Assembly: GCA_031216915.1 (NCBI GenBank) | Contig: CM062294.1 | Coordinates: 33,495,128-33,559,127, forward strand | Direction: 5' to 3' | DNA from: Pictodentalium vernedei | Taxonomy: Eukaryota > Mollusca > Scaphopoda > Dentaliida > Dentaliidae | DNA: 64,000 bases | Shown here: positions 42,851 through 54,003 of the stretch, in pieces | Layout: each line of letters begins with the position of its first letter | Position numbering within the stretch: the stretch's first letter is position 1 | Made by a program: the position numbers and the translations under genes | Notes under the pieces: generated by a model | What the model was told of the DNA's origin: nothing | The model's database searches: none | The model's input: only the letters and a program-made list of their open reading frames with translations

Positions 42851-43300
42851 TGCAGTTGGAAGGCCAGTCTGTTGTCTCACTTTAGGAACTGGCGGCTGAG
42901 TTTTAGATCTTGCTCTATACAATGTAGAGTCAACTGAATACAGGGTTGGAACAGACTGAATTATTTCAGGAACATCATTTGCACGTAGACAGTTTAATTC
43001 TTCTTGATAGATTGCTGGAATAATTCTATGGTCGTGTTTGATTTTTTCTCTCATTTCACAGAGAAATGAGTCCACAATAATTTTAACATTATCTGGTTCG
43101 TGGTTATGTTGGATCCCAAAACTAGTTATTATGCTGTCTATAGTGTTAATAGTAGCCAGGCATTCAGCTTTACAACATCTTCAATATATATTGTCTCGTC
43201 ATCTGTTTTTCATTCGGAATTTGAAACCATCATAAATCAAACTTTGTCCACCTCTTGCATTGGGAATAAATCGGACATTCACTTGTGCATTAGCCACTTG
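42851..43300 (-). pseudogene. MULE transposase, N-terminal fragment with FLYWCH finger
   Basis: Minus strand reads NARGGQSLIYDGFKFRMKNR, stop-containing text with RCCKAECLATI, then IQHNHEPDNVK, then IPAIYQEELNCLRANDVPEI, IQSVPTLYSVDSTLYRARSK. The first part is a FLYWCH zinc finger (GG..L.Y.GF.F..., C..C.A., H.H) and the second the IY.EE......IP......LYR.R block, as in FLYWCH-MULE transposases. Stops break the finger. The DGTF region expected between this and 41900-42232 is missing. Confidence 0.82.
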
Positions 43301-43490
43301 GCGAGCCAGAATATAATGTTGTGCGATGGCAAATTTAAGGGAAGAAGTGAAAAGAAAACCAAACAGCAACGCCGGTGTAGTAGCGGCCCCGGTACTATAT
43401 ATACTAAACGAAGAACAATGGTTTCGCGCGCCGATTTGGTAGCAGCATGTCAGGCGTGGCAAAAGAGGAGAACCGTTGATACATAAAACA
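43301..43490. other. No recognised feature
   Basis: GC-richer short stretch between the MULE and a minisatellite. It may be the MULE 5' flank. Confidence 0.4.
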
Positions 43491-43700
43491 GATGCATAAA
43501 AAACAAAATACACAAACATAATACAGATACATAAAAAACAAAATACACAAACATAAAACAGATACATAAAAAACAAAATACACAAACATTATACAGATAC
43601 ATAAAAAACAAAATACACAAACATAATACAGATACATAAAAAACACAAGATAATTTACAAAATACACAAACATAATACCGATACATAAAAATCACAAGAT
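43491..43700. repeat. Minisatellite, 35-bp unit, about 6 copies
   Basis: GATACATAAAAAACAAAATA plus CACAAACATAATACA; starts at 43491, 43526 and 43561 fix the 35-bp period. The hydrophobic minus-strand frames across it are artefacts. Confidence 0.95.
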
Positions 43701-45328
43701 TTTTTACAATAAATCACTCGTTTATCCCTTAACCCAACAAAATTGCCAAAACGGCCTGTATTATTTCCAATTTTGAAATTTACATAATATATATATATAT
43801 ATATAACTTCGTCAAATTGCCGTCATGCTCGGAAGTTTACTTCCTTCTAAGCGGCTTTCATTTTTGACTAATACTTATTCCGTTACGTTAAGTGCCGTAC
43901 CAATGTGTATCGCGTCACGGGAACGTAAAATTTAGCGTCACGCTGATCCTAATTGTTGAATGGGAATTATAAAATTGATCGTGATACGCGTACGTCTTGC
44001 AGATCGATTTATTATTTGGCAAGTGGCTGCCTAGCTCCTAATCACGAACCCGTCTGTAAAATCGCTGATGCATGTCTTCCTTGGGTGGCAACAAGTAAAG
44101 ATATGTTCCGCATTACACGTTGTTCACTGTTTTTAATTGTAAATTATGGACAAACAAGACCGTATCATATCTTCCTTAGGTGGTAACGAGTGGAGATATA
44201 TTCCGCGTTATTGCGCGCATTTTTTGTTCTCAGCCTTAGAATTAGAAGCATTCAATCATTTATCTCAACCTCGCCCTGGTAACAGAGGCAGAAGCGAGTT
44301 CGCATGCAGTATTCACACATTCAACCATTCCTTGACCCGAATTGTTCAAACGCGTTGTTCTCCATATTCAAGTGTATTGCTTGTAAAAACACCGTATCAT
44401 ATCTCCCTTGGGTGGTAAAGATATGTTCCCCGTTTCATGTTGTTCCCCGTATCCGAGTCTATTACGCGCAAAATAACTGTATCATATCTTCCTTGGGTGG
44501 CAACAAGTAAAGATATGTTCCGCGCTTCACTTTGCTTTTTGTATTCAAGTGTAAATTATGAAAAAATACCGTATAATATCTTCCTTGGGTGGCAACAAGT
44601 AAAGATATGTTCCGCGTTATTACGTAAATAACAAATATGAATTAGACACTATTTCTAAAACCTCGCCCTGGTAACAGAGGCAGAGGCAAGTAAGTTCGTA
44701 TACCGTATTCACACATCCAACCACTCCTTGGCCCGAATCATTCAATCATTTAAAAGCGCGCCTCCATATCTCCGCCCCAGTACCCAACCCGCGTCAATCA
44801 GACATCAATACCGCTGATGGAAAATATAATTTTTTTATACCCTCCTTGCGTAGTAATAACCTCCCCCCCCCCCCGCCCAATCCTTCCAGGGTGTGTAAAT
44901 GTCTTGTCCCCGCCCACTATTGCAGCATATATATGCCCTTCACCACTGATCTAAGGGCAGTCCCTCCTATAATGTCTACACTGACAATCGTAGGCTAGGG
45001 TTCCATACCCCCCCCCCCCCACACACACACACACACCACATACACATGGTGTACGCACTGACATATACCAAATGATCATAATCTCACAACATATACACGC
45101 TATGTTCAACACCAATGCGTGTTCAGGTGTAATTGCTCTGTACACTAATTTATATCCCCCCCACCCCCCCCCCCCCCCGTTCAGCAAGTTTATAAATGAG
45201 AATATTTGGAATTATTCTTGTCTATTGAGCCCATTGGGTTCTAGTGTTTGAAGTTTGTTAATCCAAAATGCTTCACGACCCCTCCTGTAAGCTGTATTTT
45301 GTTTATTAATTTGTTCAATCCCAATAAT

Positions 45329-45618
45329 CTAAAAATTGTTTATACTATGGTGTTTCGTCAGAAAATGATGTGGTATCGGTTCATCCATAACCTCAAGTTT
45401 TATTCTACTCAGGTGGTTTTGCATTCTCTCATACAATTTTGTCCCCGTCTCCCCCACGTACACAACTTCATTGCACTTGTCGCAGAAAATCCCATATATC
45501 ACATTCCTGGACAGGCAGGTGATTTTTTTGCCTATGTGGTAGGCCGTCCCGTTCTTGTCTGCGAATTGTTTTGTTTGGAGCATAAACCCACAGATTGCAC
45601 ATTTTCTTTCGCATAAAT
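45329..45618 (-). pseudogene. GIY-YIG domain, left arm copy (truncated)
   Basis: The minus strand reads LCERKCAICGFMLQTKQFAD, KITCLSRNVIYGIFCDKC, VVYVGETGTKLYERMQNHLS and ends after HSINNF at a stop (AAG changed to TAG relative to the other arm). The spacer of the palindrome supplies the CERKCAIC residues, so this is the copy with the more complete N-terminal side. GIY corresponds to VIYGIF, YIG to YVGET. The conserved Glu further on (REAFWI) is lost beyond the stop. The C..C, then VIY..FC.KC pattern is characteristic of Penelope-like element endonucleases. Confidence 0.88.
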
Positions 45619-45621
45619 CTG

Positions 45622-46000
45622 TGGGTTTATGCTCCAAACAAAACAATTCGCAGACAAGAACGGGACGGCCTACCACATAGGCAAAAAAATCACCTGCCTG
45701 TCCAGGAATGTGATATATGGGATTTTCTGCGACAAGTGCAATGAAGTTGTGTACGTGGGGGAGACGGGGACAAAATTGTATGAGAGAATGCAAAACCACC
45801 TGAGTAGAATAAAACTTGAGGTTATGGATGAACCGATACCACATCATTTTCTGACGAAACACCATAGTATAAACAATTTTAAGATTATTGGGATTGAACA
45901 AATTAATAAACAAAATACAGCTTACAGGAGGGGTCGTGAAGCATTTTGGATTAACAAACTTCAAACACTAGAACCCAATGGGCTCAATAGACAAGAATAA
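45622..46000 (+). CDS. GIY-YIG endonuclease domain, right arm copy (Penelope-like)
   Basis: An open frame with CGFMLQTKQFADKNG, RNVIYGIFCDKCNEVVYVGE, TGTKLYERMQNHLSR, HHFLTKHHSINNFKIIGIEQ and GREAFWINKLQTLEPNGLN. It holds all catalytic positions: Tyr in VIY, Tyr in YVGET, Arg in YERM and Glu in GREAFW. The closing L.T..P.GLN is typical of Penelope-like elements, where this domain follows the reverse transcriptase and nicks the target. No reverse transcriptase is found here, and an upstream in-frame TAA at 45613 cuts it off from the centre. Probably a 5'-truncated piece rather than a gene. Confidence 0.85.
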
Positions 46001-47667
46001 TTCCAAATATTCTCATTTATAAACTTGCTGAACGGGGGGGGGGGGGGGGGGGGGGGGTGGGGGGGATATAAATTAGTGTACAGAGCAATTACACCTGAAC
46101 ACGCATTGGTGTTGAACATAGCGTGTATATGTTGTGAGATTATGATCATTTGGTATATGTCAGTGCGTACACCATGTGTATGTGGTGTGTGTGTGTGTGT
46201 GGGGGGGGGGGGGGGTATGGAACCCTAGCCTACGATTGTCAGTGTAGACATTATAGGAGGGACTGCCCTTAGATCAGTGGTGAAGGGCATATATATGCTG
46301 CAATAGTGGACGGGGACAAGACATTTACACACCCTGGAAGGATTGGGCGGGGGGGGGGGGGGGGAGGTTATTACTACGCAAGGAGGGTATAAAAAAATTA
46401 TATTTTCCATCAGCGGTATTGATGTCTGATTGACGCGGGTTGGGTACTGGGGCGGAGATATGGAGGCGCGCTTTTAAATGATTGAATGATTCGGGCCAAG
46501 GAGTGGTTGGATGTGTGAATACGGTATACGAACTTACTTGCCTCTGCCTCTGTTACCAGGGCGAGGTTTTAGAAATAGTGTCTAATTCATATTTGTTATT
46601 TACGTAATAACGCGGAACATATCTTTACTTGTTGCCACCCAAGGAAGATATTATACGGTATTTTTTCATAATTTACACTTGAATACAAAAAGCAAAGTGA
46701 AGCGCGGAACATATCTTTACTTGTTGCCACCCAAGGAAGATATGATACAGTTATTTTGCGCGTAATAGACTCGGATACGGGGAACAACATGAAACGGGGA
46801 ACATATCTTTACCACCCAAGGGAGATATGATACGGTGTTTTTACAAGCAATACACTTGAATATGGAGAACAACGCGTTTGAACAATTCGGGTCAAGGAAT
46901 GGTTGAATGTGTGAATACTGCATGCGAACTCGCTTCTGCCTCTGTTACCAGGGCGAGGTTGAGATAAATGATTGAATGCTTCTAATTCTAAGGCTGAGAA
47001 CAAAAAATGCGCGCAATAACGCGGAATATATCTCCACTCGTTACCACCTAAGGAAGATATGATACGGTCTTGTTTGTCCATAATTTACAATTAAAAACAG
47101 TGAACAACGTGTAATGCGGAACATATCTTTACTTGTTGCCACCCAAGGAAGACATGCATCAGCGATTTTACAGACGGGTTCGTGATTAGGAGCTAGGCAG
47201 CCACTTGCCAAATAATAAATCGATCTGCAAGACGTACGCGTATCACGATCAATTTTATAATTCCCATTCAACAATTAGGATCAGCGTGACGCTAAATTTT
47301 ACGTTCCCGTGACGCGATACACATTGGTACGGCACTTAACGTAACGGAATAAGTATTAGTCAAAAATGAAAGCCGCTTAGAAGGAAGTAAACTTCCGAGC
47401 ATGACGGCAATTTGACGAAGTTATATAAAATATTTGATGAAGTGTATATATATATATAAATATAAAATATAAATTGCCTCAAAAACATAGCTTATGACCC
47501 TCCACTGGACCGAGCTCATTGAGCTCGTTTCAATAAGGGGTCATCAGCTATGTTTTTAAGACAAAATGTTCAATTGCTAAGACATTTTCTTGCAAGTGTC
47601 ATCTATTGTCCTCGTTGGGTAAAGGGTTAAGCTAGTCGTAGAAGATGTCCTGCTGCATCTAGAAATT

Positions 47668-48260
47668 CTAGAGGCGATTTTTGTCCTGCTGCCTGAACAG
47701 CCTTGTATATGTTGATGTCTGCCTGTTTGGTAGAAGAGCAAACACAAGTGGATATGAACTGGTCCCGTTCATTGCATGAATGGTGTAAACCTGGCTCCAT
47801 AAGTCGGGGCATGAAGAAAATGTACCATCCACGTACACGGTTTCAGCAGACTGCAAAGCTTGTAGTTGGTCATCAGTAGAAAAGACAATCATCTTTTCTT
47901 CCTCTCCATCAGTTAAAAGTAAATAACGACGTCCATCTGAAGTCTCAGACCATGTGCCGTCAAGGTTAACCTCAGCCCTTGTCTTGGAAAGTGATGGTAT
48001 GTTTTTTTTGCCTGTGCCTACACAAGGCACTACTTATTGATGGAAAAGATGGCAGTAACTCTACTTGGTCTCTACCAATTATTTCTTCATTATATAAGGA
48101 TTTCATTTGGGTAGTCTCTTCTCTTGCTCTCTTTCTCATTGTGCTGATAAACCTCACAGTTTTACTATCTTCTGGGGGATGTGAATGATCAGAGATATCT
48201 CTGACAAAGTCTCTACGGTGGTGCACCTTCCCTTGCAAGTAGAATGTATACATCTCCAGT
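47668..48260 (-). pseudogene. Second MULE transposase fragment
   Basis: One frame reads VHHRRDFVRDISDHSHPPED, AREETTQMKSLYNEEIIG, LPSFPSISSALCRHRQKKH (FLYWCH end, Y.EEI block, LP.....L.R.R.K block). The next frame reads MIVFSTDDQLQALQSAETVY, VDGTFSSCPDLWSQVYTIHA, YPLVFALLPNRQTSTYTRLF. The DGTF motif holds the first catalytic Asp of Mutator-like transposases. A frameshift lies near 47975-48030 and the protein ends close to the TTAA MITE border. Different from the MULE at 41900-43300. Confidence 0.88.
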
Positions 48261-48447
48261 GAGTGCAGCTCTGTCTTATTTTAATTCTCTTGTTTGGATA
48301 AACCTGTTTTCATTAATATAATATCAGTCTATTCCATTGTAATAGTGGGTGAACATAATTAACTACTTTTACTGAGTGTCTGAGTTATGGGATGTCTAAG
48401 TTATGGGATGTCTAAGTTATGGGATGTCTAAGTTTTGGGAGATAACC
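48261..48447. other. Short direct repeats, otherwise unassigned
   Basis: TTATGGGATGTCTAAG occurs three times at about 48385-48435. No gene. Confidence 0.5.
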
Positions 48448-50212
48448 TACTTTACACCATCGGCTGTCGGAGAGATTTACCAAATAATTAAGATAACCGA
48501 GTTCCAACAGGTCTATCCTGTCCTTGATCCTCATCCACCCAAGCTCACCCCTGATTGCTTCTAGCACTGCAGGCATTACTGCACGCATTACTCGACCGTG
48601 TTATCCATCGGCCTGCATCGTTCTGTAGGATTTCCAAGCTCTTTACGGCCGTCTGGTTTAGGGGTACCACTTCCGTACCGTATGTTATACTTGGCAGATC
48701 CACCATTTCCCAAATGGTTTTCCCCACGAAAACCTTATTGAAACTGTTTCTCCCTATAAGTTTCATTTGTTGAAGGATTCACTTCCCCTTCAGAATCAAT
48801 TTATTTGTGTGGTTTCGGTAGATGCCTCTTCCTGTAATGTTTATATTCACCCCTAAATACTCGTAATCACCTGTCTCTCCAACACTGAGAAGTTTGTTGC
48901 TCCCTTACGGAATACAGAACTCAACCACTCTCCACTTTCGAGTGGGGTCCACTTTGCGGCCCACAGGTATAACTTTGCTCTTGCTTTCATTAAGTTCGAG
49001 TCTCCATTTGCTCCCATATTTCCCAACAATTCCCAACATTTTCGTTAGCCCTCTTCGCTTTCTGACACTAGAACCATATCGTCTGCAAAAAATAGCCCTG
49101 GGATCTTCAAGTCCCCAACTGCTACCCCTTGTCGCTACGCAGGAGTTCATCTCCTAAACCTTTGATGTACAATGCAAACAGTATTGGCGAAAGGGTACAC
49201 CCCTGTTTTAGGCCTATCTCCATAGGCACACGTTTTGTTGTAATGTTTCCCAGGCGAAGTTCACTCTGTTCATCTTTATATAATGCTTTCATAATTCCAA
49301 CAAACTCGCCTCCTAAGCCCAGAGCTTCCAGCTTGCGCCACATACCCTCCCTCCATACTCTATCGTATGCCTTTTTGACATCCAAAAAGGGCATAAACAT
49401 CTTTTTCTTTTTTGCTTTCGCGGATTCTATCATTTGGGATAGCATGAAAAGATGGTCAGTAACTCTCCTTCCCTTCCTGAAGCCATTCTGGATTTCTCCC
49501 AAAAAACCCTTCTCTTCAATCACATCCTCTAGTCTCCCATACAGGACTTTACAGAAAACCTTTCCAATGTTGCTACTGACAGAGATCCCTCGATAGTTAT
49601 ACAAAACGTCTTTTTTCCCCTTTTTGTGGATAAATGTCACTTTGCTTTCTCTCCACTCCTTTGGGACCTCTTGATTTTCTATGGCTAGATTGAATAAGGC
49701 AGTTAGGCTTTCCACGAATTCCTCTTCCCCTTTTTTGATAAACTCGTCAGGAATTTCATCCACTCCGCCCGCTTTTCCATCCCTTAATTTTGATAACACC
49801 TTTCGCTCCTCCTCCGTTTTAATGTCGCTGCACACGAAGTTCCATAGGTTTTCCTCGACCTGATTCGGACACTCAGGTGGGCTCCCCATGCCCCATCGCT
49901 TATCGTTTACCTTTTCCCAGTGCTTGACTAGTTCTGATGCGACTTGATCTTGCTCGTCTGTAACTCTCCCATGTACATTACTACTCTGTGGGTTAATTCC
50001 TTTGTTACGTTTATTCACTCATTTCCAAAATACGTTCGAACTCGACCCCCCCCCCCCACCCCTGTCGTTCTTATCGTCCTAATAAGACTGCTATTTCGTA
50101 CTCTCCGATTATCGTCTTGAAACTTATTTACTTTATTTCGTGCTTGGTGGTATTCTTCCTTTGCTTCTGTGGCCTCGTTGCTTTCCGCCCCCTTAAGTTT
50201 TCTACTTATCTA
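48448..50212 (-). pseudogene. LINE family A, copy 5: reverse transcriptase and connecting domain
   Basis: The 298-codon frame at 49122-50018 carries VPKEWRESKVTFIHKKGKKD, YRGISVSSNIGKVFCKVLYG, FRKGRRVTDHLFMLSQMIES, FLDVKKAYDRVW (first catalytic Asp) and GLKQGCTLSPILFALYIKGL. The second catalytic block is in the next frame as PGLFFADDMVLVS at about 49065-49100 (FADD). Upstream (50061-50212) a frame continues as ISRKLKGAES, KEEYHQARNKVNKFQD, cut from the first by a C-run at 50048-50057. Downstream (48545-48766) the MKLIGRNSF..KVF..KTIWEM block matches copy 1. The element is 5' truncated (no endonuclease) and its 3' end is also missing. Clade not assigned. Confidence 0.92.
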
Positions 50213-50429
50213 TTGACTAAAGTGAATTTTTTGATTTGATTGGTTGATAGATACGTGGTATGAGACCATGATTTGATTGGTTGATAGATACGTGGTATGA
50301 GACCATATTCATTGAAACCCACGATACGTCCGCCCAGCCACTGACAAATTTCCCATATTCAGTGGAAGCCTCGTTCCGAAATCTACAAATTGTCCATACC
50401 CCGTAGAAGACGCGTCATTCCAGTTTTAC
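50213..50429. repeat. Tandem duplication of about 44 bp
   Basis: ATTTGATTGGTTGATAGATA with CGTGGTATGAGACCAT occurs twice at 50235-50310. The rest is unassigned. Confidence 0.8.
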
Positions 50430-50600
50430 AGTGTACATGTATTATATTTTAATTTTTTATCTCCAAAATATAGCTCATGACCCCTTATTGGAATGAGCTT
50501 GTCGAGTACCCTCCAATGTGGGGTTCATAAGCTATGTTTTTGATACAAAAAAGAAAAAAAGAAATTCAATAATTGTTTTATACTAGTCATATCGGCATAT
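50430..50600. mobile_element. TTAA MITE remnant, copy 9
   Basis: TTTATCTCCAAAATATAGCT, CATGACCCCTTATTGGAATG, AGCTTGTCGAGTACC, GGGGTTCATAAGCTATGTTT keep the subfamily 1 hairpin. Both termini are lost. Confidence 0.75.
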
Positions 50601-50740
50601 TTTCACAAAAAAACTCTTTTGCACCAAAATTCCACTGAAACCTGTATGGCTCAACAATGGAAGATAAAAGATCTCATGCTGTGTGTGTTCACACATGAAA
50701 CAGATTGTACTTCTAAAACGGAAAGTCAATAGGTAAATTC

Positions 50741-50872
50741 GTTACCCCGTGTCTGATCACGTGGTACGGGTTTTTACCCACCCGAAACCAGCCGTATCCC
50801 TTTCGGCCTCATGGGATACAGCTGGTTTCGGGTAGGTAAAAACCCGTACCACGTGGTCAGACACGGGGTAAC
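50741..50872. repeat. Inverted repeat, 60-bp arms, 12-nt loop
   Basis: Arms begin GTTACCCCGTGTCTGATCAC and continue through GTGGTACGGGTTTTTACCCA to GGTTTCGGGT-type text; only a few mismatches. It could be a minimal foldback element; no target duplication is evident. Confidence 0.92.
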
Positions 50873-50941
50873 TAATATTCTCCTGTATGCAGCACATTTA
50901 GCTTTTCTTTCCTTTATGGCACTTTTCAGCAGTAATCTGGC

Positions 50942-51698
50942 ATAAGCCTATTTCGAAACTGCCATCTTGGCTTTTAATCTATGCAAGGTCACAGGTCGCG
51001 AGGTGTAAACATTTCACGAAAACACGTTGTGAGCAACGGGAGAAGAGAGCGGGTGAAGTGCTTCGGACCCTATTACGTTCATTAGTGGGAATTCAAAAAA
51101 CATTGAGCCGAGGATACCATTTGTTTAAGGCAATGGCAATATTGTATGAGAACTGTCGTTTTTTTCGAATTGAGTTCCCATTGTCTTGAAGTTAAATGGT
51201 GTTTGAATGCACGTTGTGTCCTGACTTCGCAGTGGTCCAAACATGGCCCGAAAGACCGTATTTTACTTGTTTGGTTTGGTACATCCTTGAAAGGAATTAC
51301 CAAAGCAAAATATCAAAATTCGGTCTTTCAGGCCATGTTTGGACTAGACTCTGTGGCAGTGGGCACTGTTTCGACAACTTTCTGATATTTTCCAAGCCGA
51401 GAAATTCCGTGCAACGAGTGTTTGCTTATTGCCACTCAAAACAAGTCATCGACTCCGTGAAAAAAAGTCTTTAAACGTGCGATATCACGTCGTTTAAAGT
51501 CGCCCAGGGTTGCCCCTTCAGATAATTTGAATGATGACAACGATTCTACGAATTTAAACTTGATATTTCACAAAACTAGTTGACTTGGCTGACACAGAGC
51601 TCAACGCGATGAACATGAAAATCGCTTTGTTTACACCCCGCGACCTATGACCTCGCATAGATTAAAGTCCCAAGATGGCAGTTTCGAAATAGGCTTAT
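50942..51698. mobile_element. Long-TIR MITE with nested inner palindrome
   Basis: TIRs of about 70 bp: ATAAGCCTATTTCGAAACTG, CCATCTTGGCTTTTAATCTA, GGTCGCG.GGTGTAAACA and inverse. Inside, TGGTCCAAACATGGCCCGAA, AGACCG (51232) and the inverse CGGTCTTTCAGGCCATGTTT (51322) form a second palindrome. No coding frame. The superfamily is unclear. Confidence 0.85.
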
Positions 51699-52330
51699 TG
51701 GACGAGTTTCGTTGGACCATTAGTCCATGTCTATAACTACACCAGACATTAAACCACTGGTTTCTCTTGTTTTTCTCATGTTTGAAAGGTAGCATATTCT
51801 TCATGTTGATCTTCTATTTGGACTTAGGAATTCTACATAAGACAATTCTACGTCAGAATTTGTTGCAGACCTTAAGGATGGTCTTGTAACCTCCATGATT
51901 TTGCGTCCACTGCTTCCCAGAAAGCACAAGAGAGGCACCTCCCATGATCTTGCTTCTACTGCTTTCCGGAAGCACAAGAGAGACAGAAAGGTGATTACGA
52001 TTTGAAGGTTCGTTACGTTCGTATCTGAACTTGAGCGATAGGGTTTTGGTAAAAAGCTTAGCTGTTGATGGTGGCCACCAGTTAGCAGGCCTTTTTGATA
52101 ACGATGTTTACACTGCTATCCACGTGTTTGATGTAGATTTTGAAGATGGTTAAAAAAGAATGACATACACAGGAACCACTTTCCGCCAATTGGGATTTTG
52201 CCATTGGCATTAGGGTGTCTGCCCAAATAATCACCGGAGACCCCTGAGCCAGCTTTTCCAACAGGAAAGAAACCTATCCCAACTATAAGCGAAATATCAT
52301 GTCGTGAAGAAAATTCCTTCCATGTCGATA
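51699..52330. other. Unassigned, with a short duplication
   Basis: GAAAGCACAAGAGAGGCACC and GGAAGCACAAGAGAGACAG with flanking text CATGAT.TTGC are two copies about 60 bp apart (51890-51985). No gene. Confidence 0.45.
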
Positions 52331-52334
52331 AGCG

Positions 52335-52567
52335 ATTACCCAACGTAACGGCCAAAACCGGCCAGCGCTATTCTCAAAAATCGCCAATTAATTTTCATTA
52401 TTTTTTTCATTTTTTTTGGTCTCAAAAACATAGGTTATTACCCCTCGTTGGAACGAGCTCGTTCCAATGGGGGGTCATAACCTATGTTTTTTAAACAAAA
52501 ATGAAAAAATTGGTTATTCAAGAATTTTTCTTGCAAGTGTCGTCTGCTTTTCATGTTAGGTAAAGGG
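52335..52567 (-). mobile_element. TTAA MITE, copy 10 (subfamily 1)
   Basis: Right TTAA at 52568-52571; left end decayed to GATTACCCAACGTAACGGCC. Tip CGTTGGAACGAGCTCGTTCC; stems CAAAAACATAGGTTAT. Reversed relative to copies 1, 2 and 12. Confidence 0.92.
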
Positions 52568-52571
52568 TTAA

Positions 52572-53434
52572 GCGTTTCTTTTGATGATGAGGAACTAGAA
52601 CTGCATTGTATTCCCCAATCTGTAGTACTAATTCTAACTAAGATCCGTCACACCCCAACCTAGTGACGATCAATGTTTAGAGGTAGAGACTGGTACAGTA
52701 TTTTCTGCTGGTGACGACTTCCATACCAGCATCCAGGTGAGTGAGGAAAATGTACTTAGTGATAGAAATTGTATTCCAATCCCTTCACACGATGGCGTAG
52801 ATTTGAATCAGCAAAGGCGTATTATCAGGTGATTATTATTATCCCTGGTGGGTGAGGATGTGAGAGGAGAAAATCTGACCCGAGGGCAGGATATATGGGC
52901 CAGGGACGGGGCTTACCGAGTGCCTGAACCTAATATCCTGTCCGGAGGGTGACAATTCCCCATCCGCCTCCATCAGGAATAATCCCCCCCCCTCCCCACT
53001 AAAATAGTCTGACGTTATCAAAAGTAATTCAGGGGCGCGTTCAGCTATATCGAACAATTTTGTTGTCCGTTTCTGAAAAAAACCTAATTTGTTTGTCGAA
53101 AAGAGCTCACAAAAGCTCTGTATATACCACAGGTATACATGTCACAAAATTAAATCTCAACGCCGACAAAACTGCAGTTGAAGATTTGTAGCGAAATGAA
53201 CATTGACACATTCCGATGACGTCATGTTATCAATTCTGCAATGTATTCGCATAACGTCTCGACGGGAATTTCGTGCAACTCGCTCTACACGAATTCATGC
53301 AAAAGAGTCAAGTGTCCTTTGGTTTTTGCGGTCTGTGATTTATTTCTGTTTTCTTCGACAAACGTTCGTCTGCTAATATGACACCATGTTGTTTGTTTAC
53401 ACAAGGGCGTGCGATGACTGAATAGTCCTGCGCT
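52572..53434. other. No recognised feature
   Basis: Short frames without motifs (for example 52839-53057). C-run at 52984-52993. Confidence 0.4.
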
Positions 53435-54003
53435 AAATAAATTAGTGATGCAGACTAGACCACCCTGGACCGGTCCGGTATGCGATCCACCCCTGAACCG
53501 CGGTCCGGTGCAACTGGACCAGTTTGCACTCCAGGCCCAATATTTTCCGGTCCGGTCCACTATTTTATGTCACACAAACTATCGTGAATTTATCGCGTTA
53601 TATCCCAACATACAATTAGCAACAATGTATTAATGAGCTCAAGTGGTTAATAGCCGAATATTTGATGCCATGAAAACATCGCAATCGCATAATTATATTT
53701 ATCACATGACTCGTCCGTTTTGTTCACTTTAAAACATTTGATATTTTGTTTTCATATTAATCAGTGATAAATAAAGCCTTCCGTCTATTTCATTGGTCAA
53801 AAACTAGACAATTTGACTGGCTGAACAAAATAAAACTGGGCCACATTTTCATAATTTGTATAACTAGAGTTGGGAGCTTTCATTAGTCAATTTCAAAACT
53901 GGACAATTTGATTGGCTAAACAAAATACAACTGGGTGACATTTGCATAATTTCAGTAGGGAGAATTTACGTTATCTGTCCTGTTTAGGGTGGGTTATTTA
54001 CCT

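Larger units (their letters stand above)
43804..47426. repeat. Giant palindrome, about 1.8-kb arms, with GIY-YIG domains
   Basis: Arms 43804-45596 and 45616-47426 are near-identical inverses around a 19-nt spacer (45597-45615). Differences I see are homopolymer lengths and single bases. From outside inward each arm has a TCAAATTGCCGTCATGCTCG end, five imperfect copies of CCTTGGGTGGCAACAAGTAA (AGATATGTTCC; about 92-110 bp apart), G/C-runs, a GT microsatellite and a Penelope-type GIY-YIG coding segment nearest the centre. Both domains are read outward. AT microsatellites flank both outer ends. It may be a fold-back mobile element or an inverted dimer of a Penelope-like 3' end; an assembly artefact is also possible. 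Confidence 0.93.
43736..47626 (-). mobile_element. TTAA MITE, copy 8, split by the giant palindrome
   Basis: The left end (target TTAT, 43732-43735) reads CCCTTAACCCAACAAAATTG, CCAAAACGGCC. The right part (47480-47626) has CTCAAAAACATAGCTTATGA, the GAGCTCATTGAGCTC tip, TGCAAGTGTCATCTATTGTC and CGTTGGGTAAAGGG, followed by TTAA at 47627-47630. The two parts are one reversed subfamily 1 MITE. About 3.6 kb of palindrome sits in its AT-rich left arm. Confidence 0.85.

Noticed and set aside
43199..43695. Hydrophobic frames that look like membrane proteins (VYFVFY, CILFFM repeats)
   Set aside because: They are the 35-bp AT-rich minisatellite read in three frames.
45248..45616. Open frame of 122 codons across the left arm of the palindrome on the plus strand
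   Set aside because: It is antisense to the GIY-YIG copy in the left arm, and the same text appears on the minus strand of the right arm.
43804..47426. Hammerhead ribozyme motifs, known in some Penelope-like elements
   Set aside because: I looked for CTGATGA-type cores next to GAAA in the arms and found none that fit.
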